DNA of 64,000 nucleotides from Dyella flava (GTDB taxonomy: Bacteria > Pseudomonadota > Gammaproteobacteria > Xanthomonadales > Rhodanobacteraceae). Made by a program: the position numbers and the translations under genes. The stretch's first letter is position 1, and the number at the start of each line of letters is the position of its first letter. Of this stretch, positions 7,110-16,998 are shown in pieces. Location: contig NZ_JADIKE010000035.1 of NCBI RefSeq assembly GCF_016904955.1, forward strand, positions 124,001 through 188,000, in the 5' to 3' direction. Under the pieces are notes generated by a model. It did not search any database and had not been told where the DNA came from. It saw only the letters and a list, made by a program, of their open reading frames with translations.

Positions 7110-8380
7110 GACCGACGCAGCGACTTCTTCCCGTTGTGCTCGGCTCGCTGCTTGCGGCCTGCGCCACGCCACCGACCACCAACACCTCGCATACACCCAT
7201 TACCGTCACTCCGACGCCGGCACCCGCACCGGCGCCTGCCGCCGCGCCGGCACCTGCACCTGCGCCAGCAGCGCAGGACGATTCATCGGCTTCACAAACC
7301 GATACGACAGCCGTGTGGGACAAACTGCGCAATAGCTTTGCCATGTCCGACTGCGATGCGGATCCGCAGATCATGGTGTGGGCGCATCGCTACACGCAGA
7401 ACCCGCAGCGTTTTGAAGCACAGATGAGCAGCGCGTTGCCGCAATTGATCTACGTGCAGCAGATTGCGCAGAAATACGACGTCGCTGGCGAATTCGCCTT
7501 GCTACCGTGGGTGGAAAGTCAGTATCGGCCCGTTCCGGCACACCGTAATCTGCCGGCAGGCATATGGCAGATCGTTTCGAGTACGGCGCACGTGATTGGC
7601 CTGCACTCCGATCACAGCTATGACGGACGCCTGGATACCGCCGCATCGACCGACAGCGTGATGCGCATGCTGCACGATTACTACGGCAATCTGCATGACT
7701 GGCGTTTGGTGGACTATGCCTTCAATCGCGGCGAATTCGGCATGCAGAAACTGGTGCAGCAGCATGGGTTGCCGCCGGATGAGCCGGCGATTCCGAAGCT
7801 GCCGGTGCCGCGCGTGACGCGCGAACACCTGACCAAGCTGCTGGCCATCTCCTGCGTGGTGCGCGAGCCTGAGCGGTTCAACGTCGAACTGCCGACGCTT
7901 GCCGCCGATCAACATCTGGAAACGGTGGAAGTCCATCACGGCATGACGCTGTCCAAGGCGGCCACCAACGCCGGCATGGATGCTGACGCGCTCAAGCAGC
8001 TGAATCCGGCCCTGCTGACCGACACGGTGAATGCTGACGCCCCAGGACACCTGCTATTGATGCCGCATCGCAACGCCGAGCAATTGCGCACGGCCATGCA
8101 GTTGGCCAACGACCAGGACATGACGGCCAGCCTGAGCAATACCGGCAACCATTCGCCCGACCTCGGTGTTTTTGCCGACAACGCGGCGCCGTCCGCGGAC
8201 GATGCGACACCGTCCACCCCATCGGCCCACCATGTCCGCACGCATACCGTGCGCTCTGGCGAAAGCCTGTGGCAGATCGCCAAGAATTATTCCACCAGCG
8301 TCAGCAAGATTGAGCGCTTGAATAATCTGCGTGGCAAACCGCTCAAGCCCGGACAGGTGCTGAAGCTCGACGCGCCGTAA
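7106..8380 (+). CDS. mltD: Membrane-bound lytic murein transglycosylase D-like lipoprotein
   Basis: A 424-residue outer-membrane-type lipoprotein that cleaves peptidoglycan glycan strands. The order is: signal peptide with lipobox LLAAC (about 15-19); a Pro/Ala-rich linker of about 35 residues made of repeated AP dipeptides; an SLT domain (FALLPWVESQYRP with the catalytic Glu, then LPAGIWQIVSSTA); and two LysM peptidoglycan-binding modules (VEVHHGMTLSKAATNAG and HTVRSGESLWQIAKNY). The ATG at 7106 overlaps the gloB stop. A longer in-frame start at 7025 lies inside gloB and would bury the signal peptide. Confidence 0.92.
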   Translation: MRPTQRLLPVVLGSLLAACATPPTTNTSHTPITVTPTPAPAPAPAAAPAPAPAPAAQDDSSASQTDTTAVWDKLRNSFAMSDCDADPQIMVWAHRYTQNPQRFEAQMSSALPQLIYVQQIAQKYDVAGEFALLPWVESQYRPVPAHRNLPAGIWQIVSSTAHVIGLHSDHSYDGRLDTAASTDSVMRMLHDYYGNLHDWRLVDYAFNRGEFGMQKLVQQHGLPPDEPAIPKLPVPRVTREHLTKLLAISCVVREPERFNVELPTLAADQHLETVEVHHGMTLSKAATNAGMDADALKQLNPALLTDTVNADAPGHLLLMPHRNAEQLRTAMQLANDQDMTASLSNTGNHSPDLGVFADNAAPSADDATPSTPSAHHVRTHTVRSGESLWQIAKNYSTSVSKIERLNNLRGKPLKPGQVLKLDAP

Positions 8381-8571
8381 ATCCGGACTGAGCAGTGCCT
8401 GCCAGGGCCTGTTGGCACTATTGGCGTGACCCGCGCCGGAAGCTGCTTGCGCGCGAGGGAATGTACGTCGGTACACGACTGAGCGATGACGCCGGATGGT
8501 AGGCATACAGACCCGGCCCTTCGGGTTGCCGTAGACTGGCGCCTTGGCGCAGACCATCTTGCGGAGGTCGT

Positions 8572-9354
8572 ATGGGTTTCCTGCACGGCAAGCGCGCCCT
8601 GATCACCGGCATTGCCAGCCAGCGTTCCATCGCCTGGGGTATTGCCAACGCCATGCATCGCGAAGGCGCGCAACTTGCCTTTACCTATCCGAACGATCGC
8701 ATGAAAGATCGTGTCGATGAGGCGGCCAATACCTTCGGCTCCAACATCACCCTGCCTTGCGATGTCGCCGACGACGCGCAGATCGAAAACCTGTTCGTAG
8801 CGCTGGCTAAACATTGGGATGGCTTCGATGTCCTGGTGCATTCGATCGGCTTTGCGCCGCGCGAAGCGTTGCAGGGCGAATTCCTGGACAACCTGACCCG
8901 CGAAAACTTCACCGTCGCCCACGATATTTCCAGCTACAGCCTGGCCGCGCTGGCCAAGGCGGCGCGGCCGATGATGGCGAACCGCAATGGCGCGATCCTC
9001 ACCCTCACCTATCTGGGCGCCGAGCGGGCGCTGAGCGGTTACAACGTGATGGGGCTGGCCAAGGCGAGCCTGGAAGCGAATGTGCGCTATCTCGCTTTCA
9101 ATCTTGGTCCGGAGACAACGCGCGTGAATGCGATTTCCGCCGGGCCGATCAAGACCCTGGCCGCGGCGGGCATTGCAAATTTCCGCAAGATGCTGGAACA
9201 CGTGGAAGAGCATGCACCGCTGCGTCGCAGTGTGACGATCGAAGAAGTCGGCAACGTCGGCGCGTTCCTTTGTTCGGACCTGTCCTCGGGCATCACCGGC
9301 GAAGTGATTTACGTCGATGCCGGTTACAGCATGCTTGGCATGACGGGCGTCTGA
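8572..9354 (+). CDS. fabI: Enoyl-[acyl-carrier-protein] reductase (NADH), FabI
   Basis: A 260-residue SDR-fold enzyme catalysing the last reduction in each cycle of type II fatty-acid synthesis, the triclosan-sensitive FabI type. FabI hallmarks: [15 protein letters not shown] near the N-terminus (nucleotide binding), [35 protein letters not shown] (catalytic Tyr-x6-Lys) and [11 protein letters not shown]. The start has GGAGG 5 bases upstream. The 190-base gap after mltD contains a palindromic TGTACGTCGGTACAC-like stretch (about 8461-8477) but no gene. Confidence 0.96.
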   Translation: MGFLHGKRALITGIASQRSIAWGIANAMHREGAQLAFTYPNDRMKDRVDEAANTFGSNITLPCDVADDAQIENLFVALAKHWDGFDVLVHSIGFAPREALQGEFLDNLTRENFTVAHDISSYSLAALAKAARPMMANRNGAILTLTYLGAERALSGYNVMGLAKASLEANVRYLAFNLGPETTRVNAISAGPIKTLAAAGIANFRKMLEHVEEHAPLRRSVTIEEVGNVGAFLCSDLSSGITGEVIYVDAGYSMLGMTGV

Positions 9355-9375
9355 CGCACGGCGTTCAGCGCGTAC

Positions 9376-9407
9376 AAAAAAGGCGGCTCGGGAGAGCCGC
9401 CTTTTTC
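9376..9407. terminator. Bidirectional terminator between fabI and ppiD
   Basis: AAAAAAGGCGGCTC and GAGCCGCCTTTTT form a stem around GGGA. With A-runs on one side and T-runs on the other it can terminate both the plus-strand fabI and the convergent minus-strand ppiD transcripts. Confidence 0.88.
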
Positions 9408-9426
9408 GCCAGCATGGCTGTGCCGA

Positions 9427-11334
9427 TTACATACGATCCTTGGCAATCTGGATCTTGGCTTTGGCCTTCAGCGCATCGATGTAGCTCTGCGTTTCCACGC
9501 CGCCGTAGGCTTGCACCATCTGGCGATAGAGCTGACGGCGATCGTCATCGGTGAACTTGGACAGGTCGGCGTCTTCAACCTTGTCGACGGCGAGTACGGC
9601 GTAGGTGCCCTGATCCAGCGAAACATCCGCGTACTGCGACTTGCCATCCGCCGGGTGCGGCGTGACGAACGCCTGATCCAGAATCGGCGGCGGCACACCC
9701 TGCTGTACGCGCTGAGCCTGGTTCACCGTCTGCAAATCGGCATGTTCGGCCTGCGCAATGGTCGCCATGTCCTCGCCCTTGTTGAGGCGCTGCACCAGCA
9801 CATCGGCCTTCTGATGGGCGGCGTCGGCAATGCGTTCGTCCAGAATCTTCTGCACGATCGCGTCATGCACTTCGGCAATCGGCTTCGCCGATGCCGGTAC
9901 GTGCTTGTCGAGACGCACCACCACTGAATCGGTCTTGCTCAGATCGACCAGGCTGGAGTTGTTGCCGGAGTTGAGTACGTCGTTGGAGAACGCCGCCGCA
10001 ATCACCTTCGGATTGGCAGCAATGCCTTCCCCGCCATTACGGCCGAACAGCGGTGTTTCCTGGACCTTCAACTGCAGCGCCTGCGCGGCCGGCTCCAGCG
10101 AACCAGGATTCTGCGAGGTGAGATCGGTCATCTTGCCGGCAGCGTCGTTGTAGGCGCGATCGTGATCGGCCGCGGTCGCTTCCTTGAGCAACTGATCGCG
10201 AACGTCGGCAAAGGACTTGGTCTGACCCGTGCGAACGTCACGCAGGTAGATGATGTGGTAGCCCTCGTCGGACAGCACCGGCTTGGAAATCTGCCCTTTC
10301 TGCAGGGCGAACATGGCCGACTCGAATGCGGCGTTGGTCATGCCCTTCTGCAGCCAGCCAAGGTCGCCGCCGGTCAGCTTCGAACCAAGGTCGTCCGAAT
10401 CCTGCTGCGCCAGCTTGGCGAAGTTTGCCGGCGTAGCCTGGGCGGCAATCTTTTCGGCCTTCGCCAGCGCCGCCTTCTGCTGCTCCGGCGTGGCGTTCTT
10501 CGGCACGTTGATCAGGATGTGCGACACCTCGCGCTGTTCCGGCAAACCGAAACGGGAGATTTCATCCTGGTAGCGCTTCTTCAATTCTTCATCGGTGGGC
10601 GGCGGCGCCTCCGACTTCAGAGTGTCCGCACTCACTTCGATGTACTTCAGCGACACCTGTTCCGGATTCATGAAATCCGCCTGGTGCGCCTTGTAATAAT
10701 CCTGCACCTGCGCGTCGGTGACCTGGCTATCCGCAGGAGCCTGGCGCGGCAGTACGAAATAGCGGATGGTCCGGCGCTGCAGCTTGATGTTCAGGTAGCG
10801 GTTGATATCCGCATCGGTAACGATGGTGCTGCCGCTGATGGCATCGGGAAGCAGGCTGGTTTCCAGCGACGTACGGATGTTGTTCTGGAACATGTCGGGC
10901 GTCATGCCCGCAGCGGCAAGCTGCGCGCGGTACATGTCCGCGTTGAATTGGCCGTCGACCTGGAACGCCGGGTTGGAGGCAATGGCCTCGCGCAGCGCCT
11001 GATCGGATACGCGCATGCCAAGGTCTTCATTGGCTTGCAGCAGCAATTGCTGGCCGATCAGCTCGTCCACGATCTGCTGCTTGAATTCTGGCTTGTCGAA
11101 CACGTTGGGGTCGAACTGATCACCCATCTGCTCACGTTGCTGCTGACGGATGCGGTTTACCGTGTCCTGATACTGCTGCTGGCTGATCTCGCGCTTGCCG
11201 ACTTTAGCGACGAAGTTTTCAGCTTGTGAACTGAAATAGCCCTCGATGCCGAAGAATGACATCGCAAATACGGCGACCCCCAGTACAACGATGGCTGGCC
11301 ATCCCTGCATTTTGTCGCGCAATGATTGCAGCAT
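9427..11334 (-). CDS. ppiD: Peptidyl-prolyl cis-trans isomerase D (periplasmic folding factor)
   Basis: A 635-residue inner-membrane-anchored periplasmic chaperone that works at the exit of the Sec translocon. It has a single N-terminal transmembrane helix (about 14-34, IVVLGVAVFAMSFFGIEGYF), a SurA_N-like chaperone region (AKVGKREISQQQYQDTVNRI and onward) and a parvulin domain around residues 270-370 (EVSHILINVPKN, GGDLGWLQKGMTNAAFESA, SEDGYHI-like SDEGYHIIYLRDVR). It follows hupB and two tRNAs, the classic lon-hupB-ppiD order. Confidence 0.93.
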   Translation of the reverse strand: MLQSLRDKMQGWPAIVVLGVAVFAMSFFGIEGYFSSQAENFVAKVGKREISQQQYQDTVNRIRQQQREQMGDQFDPNVFDKPEFKQQIVDELIGQQLLLQANEDLGMRVSDQALREAIASNPAFQVDGQFNADMYRAQLAAAGMTPDMFQNNIRTSLETSLLPDAISGSTIVTDADINRYLNIKLQRRTIRYFVLPRQAPADSQVTDAQVQDYYKAHQADFMNPEQVSLKYIEVSADTLKSEAPPPTDEELKKRYQDEISRFGLPEQREVSHILINVPKNATPEQQKAALAKAEKIAAQATPANFAKLAQQDSDDLGSKLTGGDLGWLQKGMTNAAFESAMFALQKGQISKPVLSDEGYHIIYLRDVRTGQTKSFADVRDQLLKEATAADHDRAYNDAAGKMTDLTSQNPGSLEPAAQALQLKVQETPLFGRNGGEGIAANPKVIAAAFSNDVLNSGNNSSLVDLSKTDSVVVRLDKHVPASAKPIAEVHDAIVQKILDERIADAAHQKADVLVQRLNKGEDMATIAQAEHADLQTVNQAQRVQQGVPPPILDQAFVTPHPADGKSQYADVSLDQGTYAVLAVDKVEDADLSKFTDDDRRQLYRQMVQAYGGVETQSYIDALKAKAKIQIAKDRM

Positions 11335-11383
11335 AGATCTTCCCGCGATTGTGTTGGCGCGTTTCCGCGCATCTTTTAAACAA

Positions 11384-11408
11384 CAAGGGCGCCACGGGGG
11401 CGCCCTTG
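11384..11408 (-). terminator. Terminator behind tRNA-Asp
   Basis: CAAGGGCGCC pairs with GGCGCCCTTG. Read on the minus strand it is followed by TTGTTTAAAAG. It ends the hupB/tRNA-Val/tRNA-Asp transcription unit and separates it from ppiD. Confidence 0.65.
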
Positions 11409-11415
11409 CAGACCG

Positions 11416-11492
11416 TGGCGGAGCGGACGGGACTCGAACCCGCGACCTCCGGCGTGACAGGCCAGCATTCTAACCGACTGAACTACCGCTCC
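11416..11492 (-). tRNA. tRNA-Asp(GTC)
   Basis: A 77-nt tRNA with acceptor GGAGCGG/CCGCTCC, discriminator G and encoded CCA. The anticodon loop CTGTCAC gives GTC. It lies 6 bases downstream of tRNA-Val on the same strand. Confidence 0.96.
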
Positions 11493-11498
11493 ACATAC

Positions 11499-11573
11499 TG
11501 GTGGGTGCTGTAGGGATCGAACCTACGACCCTCGCCTTGTAAGGGCGACGCTCTACCGCTGAGCTAAGCACCC
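11499..11573 (-). tRNA. tRNA-Val(TAC)
   Basis: A 75-nt tRNA with acceptor GGGTGCT/AGCACCC and encoded CCA. The anticodon loop CTTACAA gives TAC. It begins only 17 bases after the hupB stop with no terminator between, so it is probably processed from a hupB transcript or started from inside hupB. Confidence 0.96.
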
Positions 11574-11590
11574 GCAACCAAGCGGGCCGC

Positions 11591-11863
11591 TTAGTTTACG
11601 GCGTCCTTGAGGCCCTTGCCAGCCTTGAACGCCGGAATCTTCGAAGCGGCAATCTTGATCTCTTCGTTGGTGCGGGGATTGCGTCCGGTACGGGCAGCGC
11701 GCTCACGCACGGTGAAGGTACCGAAGCCGACGACCGACACGTCGTCGCCATTCTTCAGAGCCTTCTGCACGGTCTCGAAGAAAGCTTCGAGAGCGCGGCC
11801 TGCGTCGGCCTTGGTCAGTTCGGCATGTTCGGCGACGGCATTGATCAGATCGGTTTTATTCAT
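11591..11863 (-). CDS. hupB: DNA-binding protein HU (beta type)
   Basis: A 90-residue nucleoid protein of the HU/IHF family that bends and compacts DNA without strong sequence preference. The DNA-binding arm signature [20 protein letters not shown] is intact (about 46-65), and the dimer helices lie in [21 protein letters not shown]. The SD AAGGGAG precedes the ATG. It lies between lon and ppiD, where HU-beta is found in many proteobacteria. Two tRNA genes follow immediately. Confidence 0.95.
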   Translation of the reverse strand: MNKTDLINAVAEHAELTKADAGRALEAFFETVQKALKNGDDVSVVGFGTFTVRERAARTGRNPRTNEEIKIAASKIPAFKAGKGLKDAVN

Positions 11864-12199
11864 TGAGTTACTCCCTTAAACAGGTATTCGGCCCGCGGAT
11901 AGGTTTGGGACGGGACAACGGCAGGAAAGGATCGGACAGATTCTATGGAAGGCGTTGCCACGCGATCCCGCATCTCTGTGCATGCTGGCGCATACCCCAG
12001 GATGGCGGTGAGCCTTTATACCAGCGCCCCCCGGGGTCCGCAATACGAGTAATACCAACGTTTTGCAGGGGATTCAGCAGCATGCTCCCAGATACGAGAG
12101 CAACCCATGCAACCATTGCTTGACAACAGTGTGGCAAGAAACGAAGCAGGCGGCACGAAAAACGTGCCGCCTGTCGCACTGCATAAAATGTAAGCGCGA
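11864..12199. other. Intergenic region between lon and hupB
   Basis: About 335 bases without a gene. Apart from the lon terminator hairpin (listed separately) it holds the leader of hupB, with AAGGGAGTAACTCA before the start codon. No strong sigma-70 promoter pair could be picked out by eye. Confidence 0.5.
12147..12173 (-). terminator. Hairpin downstream of lon
   Basis: A perfect 11-bp stem, CAGGCGGCACG/CGTGCCGCCTG, around AAAAA. It lies 27 bases past the lon stop. On the minus strand the following bases, CTTCGTTTCTT, are only moderately T-rich, so it is a likely but not ideal terminator. Confidence 0.6.
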
Positions 12200-14704
12200 T
12201 TAGTGCGTGCGTGTAGGCGCTTCGGCCGTTTCTTCGTGAGAAGCGGCCTCGCTCGACGCTGCGCCTGCTTCAGCCTCTGCCTTCGCAGGCAGGGGTTGCA
12301 GCGGACGCTCAAGTGCAATGTCCAGCACTTCATCAATCCAGCGCACCGGATGGATATCCAGCGAACTGGTGATGTTTTCCGGAATATCAGCCAGGTCCTT
12401 GCGATTCTCGTCCGGAATGATCACGGTGGTGATGCCGCCACGATGCGCGGCCAGCAATTTTTCCTTCAGACCACCGATCGGTAGCACGCGGCCACGCAGG
12501 GTAATCTCACCGGTCATTGCCACTTCGGAGCGAACCGGCACCTTGGTCAGGGCCGATACCAAGGCCGTGCACATGGCGATACCGGCACTGGGACCATCTT
12601 TCGGCGTGGCGCCTTCCGGTACATGGATGTGCAGGTCGAGTTTCTCGTGGAAGTCCGGGTCGATACCGAAGCGGCTGGCGCGCGCCCGCACCACGGACAG
12701 TGCCGCCTGAATCGATTCCTTCATCACGTCGCCAAGCTGGCCGGTATGCACCTGACGCCCCTTGCCGGGCACGATCGATGCCTCGATGCTGAGCAGATCA
12801 CCACCGACCTGGGTCCAGGCCAGACCCGTCACCAGACCCACTTCGTTCTGCTGCTCCTTGCGACCGAAGTCGAAGCGACGCACGCCGAGGTAATGATCCA
12901 GATTGTCCGAGGTGACCTGCACCTTGCCCGGTGCTGCCTTGGCTTTTTTCTTGGTTTCCGCAGCCTTCGCTTTCTCGGCGGCCTTCTTGTGCTCGCCCAG
13001 TGTCAGCTGCTTCACCACCTTGCGGCAGATCTTGGAAACCTCACGCTCAAGATTGCGCACGCCCGATTCGCGCGTGTAGTAACGCACGATGTCGCGCACC
13101 GCTTCTTCATCAACGCTGAGTTCTTCCGGTTTCAGGCCGTTGGCCTTGATCTGCTTCGGCAACAGGTATTTCTGCGCGATGGCAAGCTTTTCGTCCTCGG
13201 TATAACCCGGGATACGAATGACTTCCATACGATCCAGCAGCGGCCCCGGAATGTTGAGCGAGTTGGCCGTGGCAATCCACATCACTTCGGAAAGATCGAG
13301 ATCGACTTCCAGATAGTGATCGTTGAATGTGTGGTTTTGCTCGGGATCGAGCACTTCCAGCAACGCCGACGACGGGTCGCCGCGGAAGTCCATCGACATC
13401 TTGTCGATCTCGTCGAGCACGAACAGCGGATTCTTGGTGCCAACCTTGTTCATGTTCTGCACGATGCGGCCCGGCATCGAGCCGATATAGGTACGACGAT
13501 GGCCGCGGATTTCCGCTTCATCGCGTACGCCCCCCAGGCTCATGCGGACGAACTTGCGATTGGTCGCCTTGGCAATCGACTGGCCAAGCGAGGTCTTGCC
13601 CACGCCGGGCGGACCGACCAGGCACAGAATGGGGCCCTTCATGGTGCTGACGCGCTGCTGCACGGCCAGGTACTCAAGGATGCGCTCCTTGACCTTCTCC
13701 AGGCCAAAGTGATCGGCATCGAGCACCTCCTGCGCCAGTGCGAGATCCTTGCGCACCTTGCTGCGTTTCTTCCACGGCACGCCGATCAGCCAATCCAGGT
13801 AGTTGCGCACCACCGTGGCTTCGGCCGACATCGGGGACATCTGCTTGAGCTTGCCGAATTCCTGGCGCGCCTTGGCCAACACCGGCTTGGGCATGCCAGC
13901 GTCGTCGATCTTCTTTTGCAGCTCTTCGATTTCGTTCGGGCCATCCTCGCCCTCACCCAGCTCCTTCTGGATGGCCTTCATCTGCTCGTTGAGGTAGTAC
14001 TCGCGCTGGCTCTTTTCCATCTGCGATTTCACGCGGCCGCGGATGCGCTTCTCCACCTGCTGCAGATCAATCTCGCCATCGACCAGGCCGATCAGCAATT
14101 CCAGACGCTGGCCGACGTCGGCCGTCTCCAGCACTTTCTGCTTTTCGGACATGCGCACTGTGAGATGCGCGGCAATCGAGTCGGCAAGACGCGAAGGGTC
14201 ATCGATGCCGGACAATGTCGCCAGCACCTCCGGCGGCAACTTGCGGCTCTGCTTGACCAACTGTTCGAACAGCGACACCAGCGTGCGCGATACCACATCC
14301 AGCTCGCGCTCTTTGACGCTGTAAACCGGCTCGACGATGCGCGAACGCGCGGTGAGCATGCCGCTGTCATCGTGGTATTCCTCAATCGCCACGCGCGACT
14401 GCCCTTCGACCAGCACCTTCACGGTACCGTCAGGCAATTTCAACAATTGCAACACGCCAGCAAGCGTGCCCACTTCGTGAAGATCCTTCACCGCAGGATC
14501 GTCGATATCAGGGCTCTTCTGCGCGACCAGGAGGATCTGACGCTCGCCTTCCATCGCACGCTCAAGCGCGCGCATGGATTTGTCACGGCCAACGAACAGC
14601 GGAATGACCATGTGTGGATAGACCACGACATCGCGCAGGGGCAGTACCGGCAGCGCGTCCACAAGGACGCCGGTGGCGGCAAGATTGGCAGCACTTTTTG
14701 CCAT
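12200..14704 (-). CDS. lon: ATP-dependent protease Lon
   Basis: An 834-residue cytosolic AAA+ serine protease degrading misfolded and regulatory proteins. The N-terminal substrate domain starts with [23 protein letters not shown]. Walker [10 protein letters not shown] is followed by Walker [10 protein letters not shown]. The C-terminal protease domain has the Ser-Lys dyad in [11 protein letters not shown] and [14 protein letters not shown]. There is a Lys/Ala-rich insertion ([22 protein letters not shown], about 595-615) before the protease domain, longer than in E. coli Lon. The C-terminus is Ala/Glu-rich. It belongs to the clpP-clpX-lon-hupB block. Confidence 0.97.
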   Translation of the reverse strand: MAKSAANLAATGVLVDALPVLPLRDVVVYPHMVIPLFVGRDKSMRALERAMEGERQILLVAQKSPDIDDPAVKDLHEVGTLAGVLQLLKLPDGTVKVLVEGQSRVAIEEYHDDSGMLTARSRIVEPVYSVKERELDVVSRTLVSLFEQLVKQSRKLPPEVLATLSGIDDPSRLADSIAAHLTVRMSEKQKVLETADVGQRLELLIGLVDGEIDLQQVEKRIRGRVKSQMEKSQREYYLNEQMKAIQKELGEGEDGPNEIEELQKKIDDAGMPKPVLAKARQEFGKLKQMSPMSAEATVVRNYLDWLIGVPWKKRSKVRKDLALAQEVLDADHFGLEKVKERILEYLAVQQRVSTMKGPILCLVGPPGVGKTSLGQSIAKATNRKFVRMSLGGVRDEAEIRGHRRTYIGSMPGRIVQNMNKVGTKNPLFVLDEIDKMSMDFRGDPSSALLEVLDPEQNHTFNDHYLEVDLDLSEVMWIATANSLNIPGPLLDRMEVIRIPGYTEDEKLAIAQKYLLPKQIKANGLKPEELSVDEEAVRDIVRYYTRESGVRNLEREVSKICRKVVKQLTLGEHKKAAEKAKAAETKKKAKAAPGKVQVTSDNLDHYLGVRRFDFGRKEQQNEVGLVTGLAWTQVGGDLLSIEASIVPGKGRQVHTGQLGDVMKESIQAALSVVRARASRFGIDPDFHEKLDLHIHVPEGATPKDGPSAGIAMCTALVSALTKVPVRSEVAMTGEITLRGRVLPIGGLKEKLLAAHRGGITTVIIPDENRKDLADIPENITSSLDIHPVRWIDEVLDIALERPLQPLPAKAEAEAGAASSEAASHEETAEAPTRTH

Positions 14705-14825
14705 CGCAGGAATTCTCTCGCGAAAAATGAGGCTTACGGCCCCGACACTGCGCCGAGGTCACTGTCTCGTCAAGTGGAGGCTGCGCGGCCCGCCCACAAG
14801 TGCAGGCCGCACAACGAAAAACATA

Positions 14826-14853
14826 CGGCCCCGACAGTCGCCTGTCGGGGCCG
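14826..14853 (-). terminator. Terminator of clpX
   Basis: CGGCCCCGACAG/CTGTCGGGGCCG with loop TCGC. Read on the minus strand it is followed by TATGTTTTTC. It lies 23 bases after the clpX stop. Confidence 0.75.
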
Positions 14854-14875
14854 CAGTGTATCGCTGTTGTAACGC

Positions 14876-16177
14876 TCAGGCTGCCGCGTCGCCGCTCTCA
14901 CTGCTGATGCGCGGCTGCTGCTGCAAGTTTCCACGGTAGATCAGGTAGGGCTCGGCCTGCCCTTCGATCACCGCGTCGTCCACCACAACCTTGCTGACGT
15001 GCTCCAGCGAGGGCAGCTCGTACATGGTGTCCAGCAGCACCTGCTCGAGGATGGTGCGCAGGCCACGGGCACCCGTCTTGCGCTTGAGCGCCTTGCGTGC
15101 AACGGCTTGCAGCGCTTCCGGACGGAATTCGAGCTCTACGCCTTCCATCTCGAACAGCTTGCGGAACTGTTTGGTGACGGCATTGCGCGGCTCGGTGAGG
15201 ATCTTCACCAGCGCAGGCTCATCGAGTTCATCCAGCGTGGCCACTACGGGCAGACGACCGACGAATTCCGGAATCAGACCGAAACGCACCAAGTCAGCCG
15301 GTTCGACTTCGGCCAGCACCTTGCCAAGATTTTCCGTGCGCTCTTTCGAACGCACTTCGGCGGAGAAGCCGATGCCCGTGGTTTCGGAACGCTGCTGGAT
15401 GACTTTTTCCAAACCAGCGAACGCGCCACCACAGATGAAAAGGATGTTCTTGGTGTCGACCTGCAGGAATTCCTGCTGCGGATGCTTGCGGCCACCCTGC
15501 GGCGGCACCGATGCGAGCGTGCCTTCGATCAACTTCAACAGCGCCTGCTGCACACCTTCGCCGGACACGTCGCGGGTGATCGACGGGTTTTCGCTCTTGC
15601 GCGAGATCTTGTCGATTTCGTCGATGTAGACGATGCCCGACTGCGCCTTCTCAACGTCGTAGTCGCACTTCTGCAACAGCTTTTGAATAATATTTTCGAC
15701 GTCCTCGCCCACGTAGCCGGCTTCGGTCAACGTGGTGGCGTCGGCGATCGTGAACGGCACATTGAGCAGGCGTGCCAGCGTTTCGGCCAGCAGTGTCTTG
15801 CCCGAGCCGGTCGGACCGATAAGCAGAATGTTGGACTTGCCCAGCTCGATATCGTCGCTGCGCTGGCGAGACTCCATCCGCTTGTAGTGGTTGTAGACCG
15901 CAACAGCGAGCGCCTTCTTGGCACGCGTCTGCCCGACCACGTACTGGTCGAGGGTCTCCATGATTTCCTTGGGCTTGGGCAGCTGGCTGCGCCCGGAGGC
16001 AGCCTTCTCTTCCAGCTCCTCACGGATGATGTCGTTGCACAGCTCCACGCACTCGTCGCAGATGAACACGGACGGACCCGCGATCAGCTTGCGTACCTCG
16101 TGCTGGCTTTTGCCGCAGAAGGAACAGTAGAGAATCTTGCCGCTGTCGTTGGAACGGCCCTGCCGCTCGTCGCTCAT
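14876..16177 (-). CDS. clpX: ATP-dependent Clp protease ATP-binding subunit ClpX
   Basis: A 433-residue AAA+ unfoldase that recognises and translocates substrates into ClpP. The N-terminal four-cysteine zinc-binding domain is visible ([11 protein letters not shown]...CDECVELC, about residues 18-47). Walker A is GPTGSGKT, and Walker B is [16 protein letters not shown]. The ClpP-binding loop contains the usual IGF-type tripeptide (TGIGFSAEV). It is preceded by clpP, 110 bases upstream on the same strand. Confidence 0.97.
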   Translation of the reverse strand: MSDERQGRSNDSGKILYCSFCGKSQHEVRKLIAGPSVFICDECVELCNDIIREELEEKAASGRSQLPKPKEIMETLDQYVVGQTRAKKALAVAVYNHYKRMESRQRSDDIELGKSNILLIGPTGSGKTLLAETLARLLNVPFTIADATTLTEAGYVGEDVENIIQKLLQKCDYDVEKAQSGIVYIDEIDKISRKSENPSITRDVSGEGVQQALLKLIEGTLASVPPQGGRKHPQQEFLQVDTKNILFICGGAFAGLEKVIQQRSETTGIGFSAEVRSKERTENLGKVLAEVEPADLVRFGLIPEFVGRLPVVATLDELDEPALVKILTEPRNAVTKQFRKLFEMEGVELEFRPEALQAVARKALKRKTGARGLRTILEQVLLDTMYELPSLEHVSKVVVDDAVIEGQAEPYLIYRGNLQQQPRISSESGDAAA

Positions 16178-16225
16178 TCGATTGATCCTGCTGATAAATC
16201 CCAGTTACGGGTCGAGAATAGCACA

Positions 16226-16257
16226 GGGTCCCGAATCCGCACCCGGACGCGGGACCC
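16226..16257 (-). other. Hairpin between clpP and clpX
   Basis: GGGTCCCG/CGGGACCC stem with a 16-base loop, 31 bases past the clpP stop and without a T-run. It may be an mRNA processing or stabilising element rather than a terminator. Confidence 0.4.
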
Positions 16258-16287
16258 ATATGTGCCTAAAGCTTAAATCGGCGGAGA

Positions 16288-16917
16288 TCAGGCCGACTTG
16301 ACCGTTTCGACCGAACGGCGGTCCAGAACGGCGTCGATCAGGCCATATTCCTTGGCGGCCTCGGCGCTCATGAAGCGGTCGCGCTCCATGTCCCGCTCGA
16401 TCTTCTCCAGGGGCTGGCCGGTATGCTGAACGTAAATGTCGTTCAGGCGGCGGCGCAGGTACAGGATTTCCTGGGCCTGGATCTCGATATCGGTGGCCTG
16501 GCCGCGGGCGCCGCCCGACGGCTGGTGGATCATCACCCGCGAGTTGGGCAGGGAGTAGCGCTTGCCCTTGGCGCCCGCCATCAGCAGCAGCGAGGCGGCG
16601 CTGCAGGCCTGGCCGATGCACATGGTGCTGACGTCAGGCTTGATGAACTGCATGGTGTCGTAGATCGCCAGGCCGGCGGTCACCACGCCGCCCGGACTGT
16701 TGATGTACAGATGGATGTCCTTGTCGGGATTTTCCGACTCCAGGAACAGCATCTGGGCCACCAGCAAATTGGCGACCTGATCGTTTACTTCACCGACCAG
16801 GAAGATCACGCGCTCCTTCAGCAGGCGCGAGTAGATGTCATACGAACGTTCGCCGCGAGCCGTCTGCTCGACAACGATCGGCACCAGATTGAGGTTATGG
16901 ATCGGATCCATGGCCAT
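16288..16917 (-). CDS. clpP: ATP-dependent Clp protease proteolytic subunit
   Basis: A 209-residue serine protease forming the double-ring Clp chamber. The catalytic triad can be placed: Ser in [11 protein letters not shown], His in VMIHQPSGG, Asp near the C-terminal GLIDAVLD. The ATG at 16917 ([15 protein letters not shown]) is chosen over a longer start at 16962 because GGAG lies 10 bases upstream and the length fits the family. Confidence 0.96.
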   Translation of the reverse strand: MAMDPIHNLNLVPIVVEQTARGERSYDIYSRLLKERVIFLVGEVNDQVANLLVAQMLFLESENPDKDIHLYINSPGGVVTAGLAIYDTMQFIKPDVSTMCIGQACSAASLLLMAGAKGKRYSLPNSRVMIHQPSGGARGQATDIEIQAQEILYLRRRLNDIYVQHTGQPLEKIERDMERDRFMSAEAAKEYGLIDAVLDRRSVETVKSA

Positions 16918-16998
16918 GCGAGTGACTCTCCGCGTGTGGGGACTGAATAGCGATTCGTACAATCAGGTCAGACTATAGCCGGACCTGATCGAATCGTC

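Noticed and set aside
12623..14872. A long open frame opposite lon
   Set aside because: It mirrors lon codon structure in GC-rich DNA, gives a His/Leu/Arg-rich protein with no recognisable domain and has no RBS. The same applies to long opposite-strand frames at 51267-53366 (gyrA), 57183-59327 (pnp), 61249-63774 (infB), 39753-41477 (sucA) and 24377-25324 (smc).
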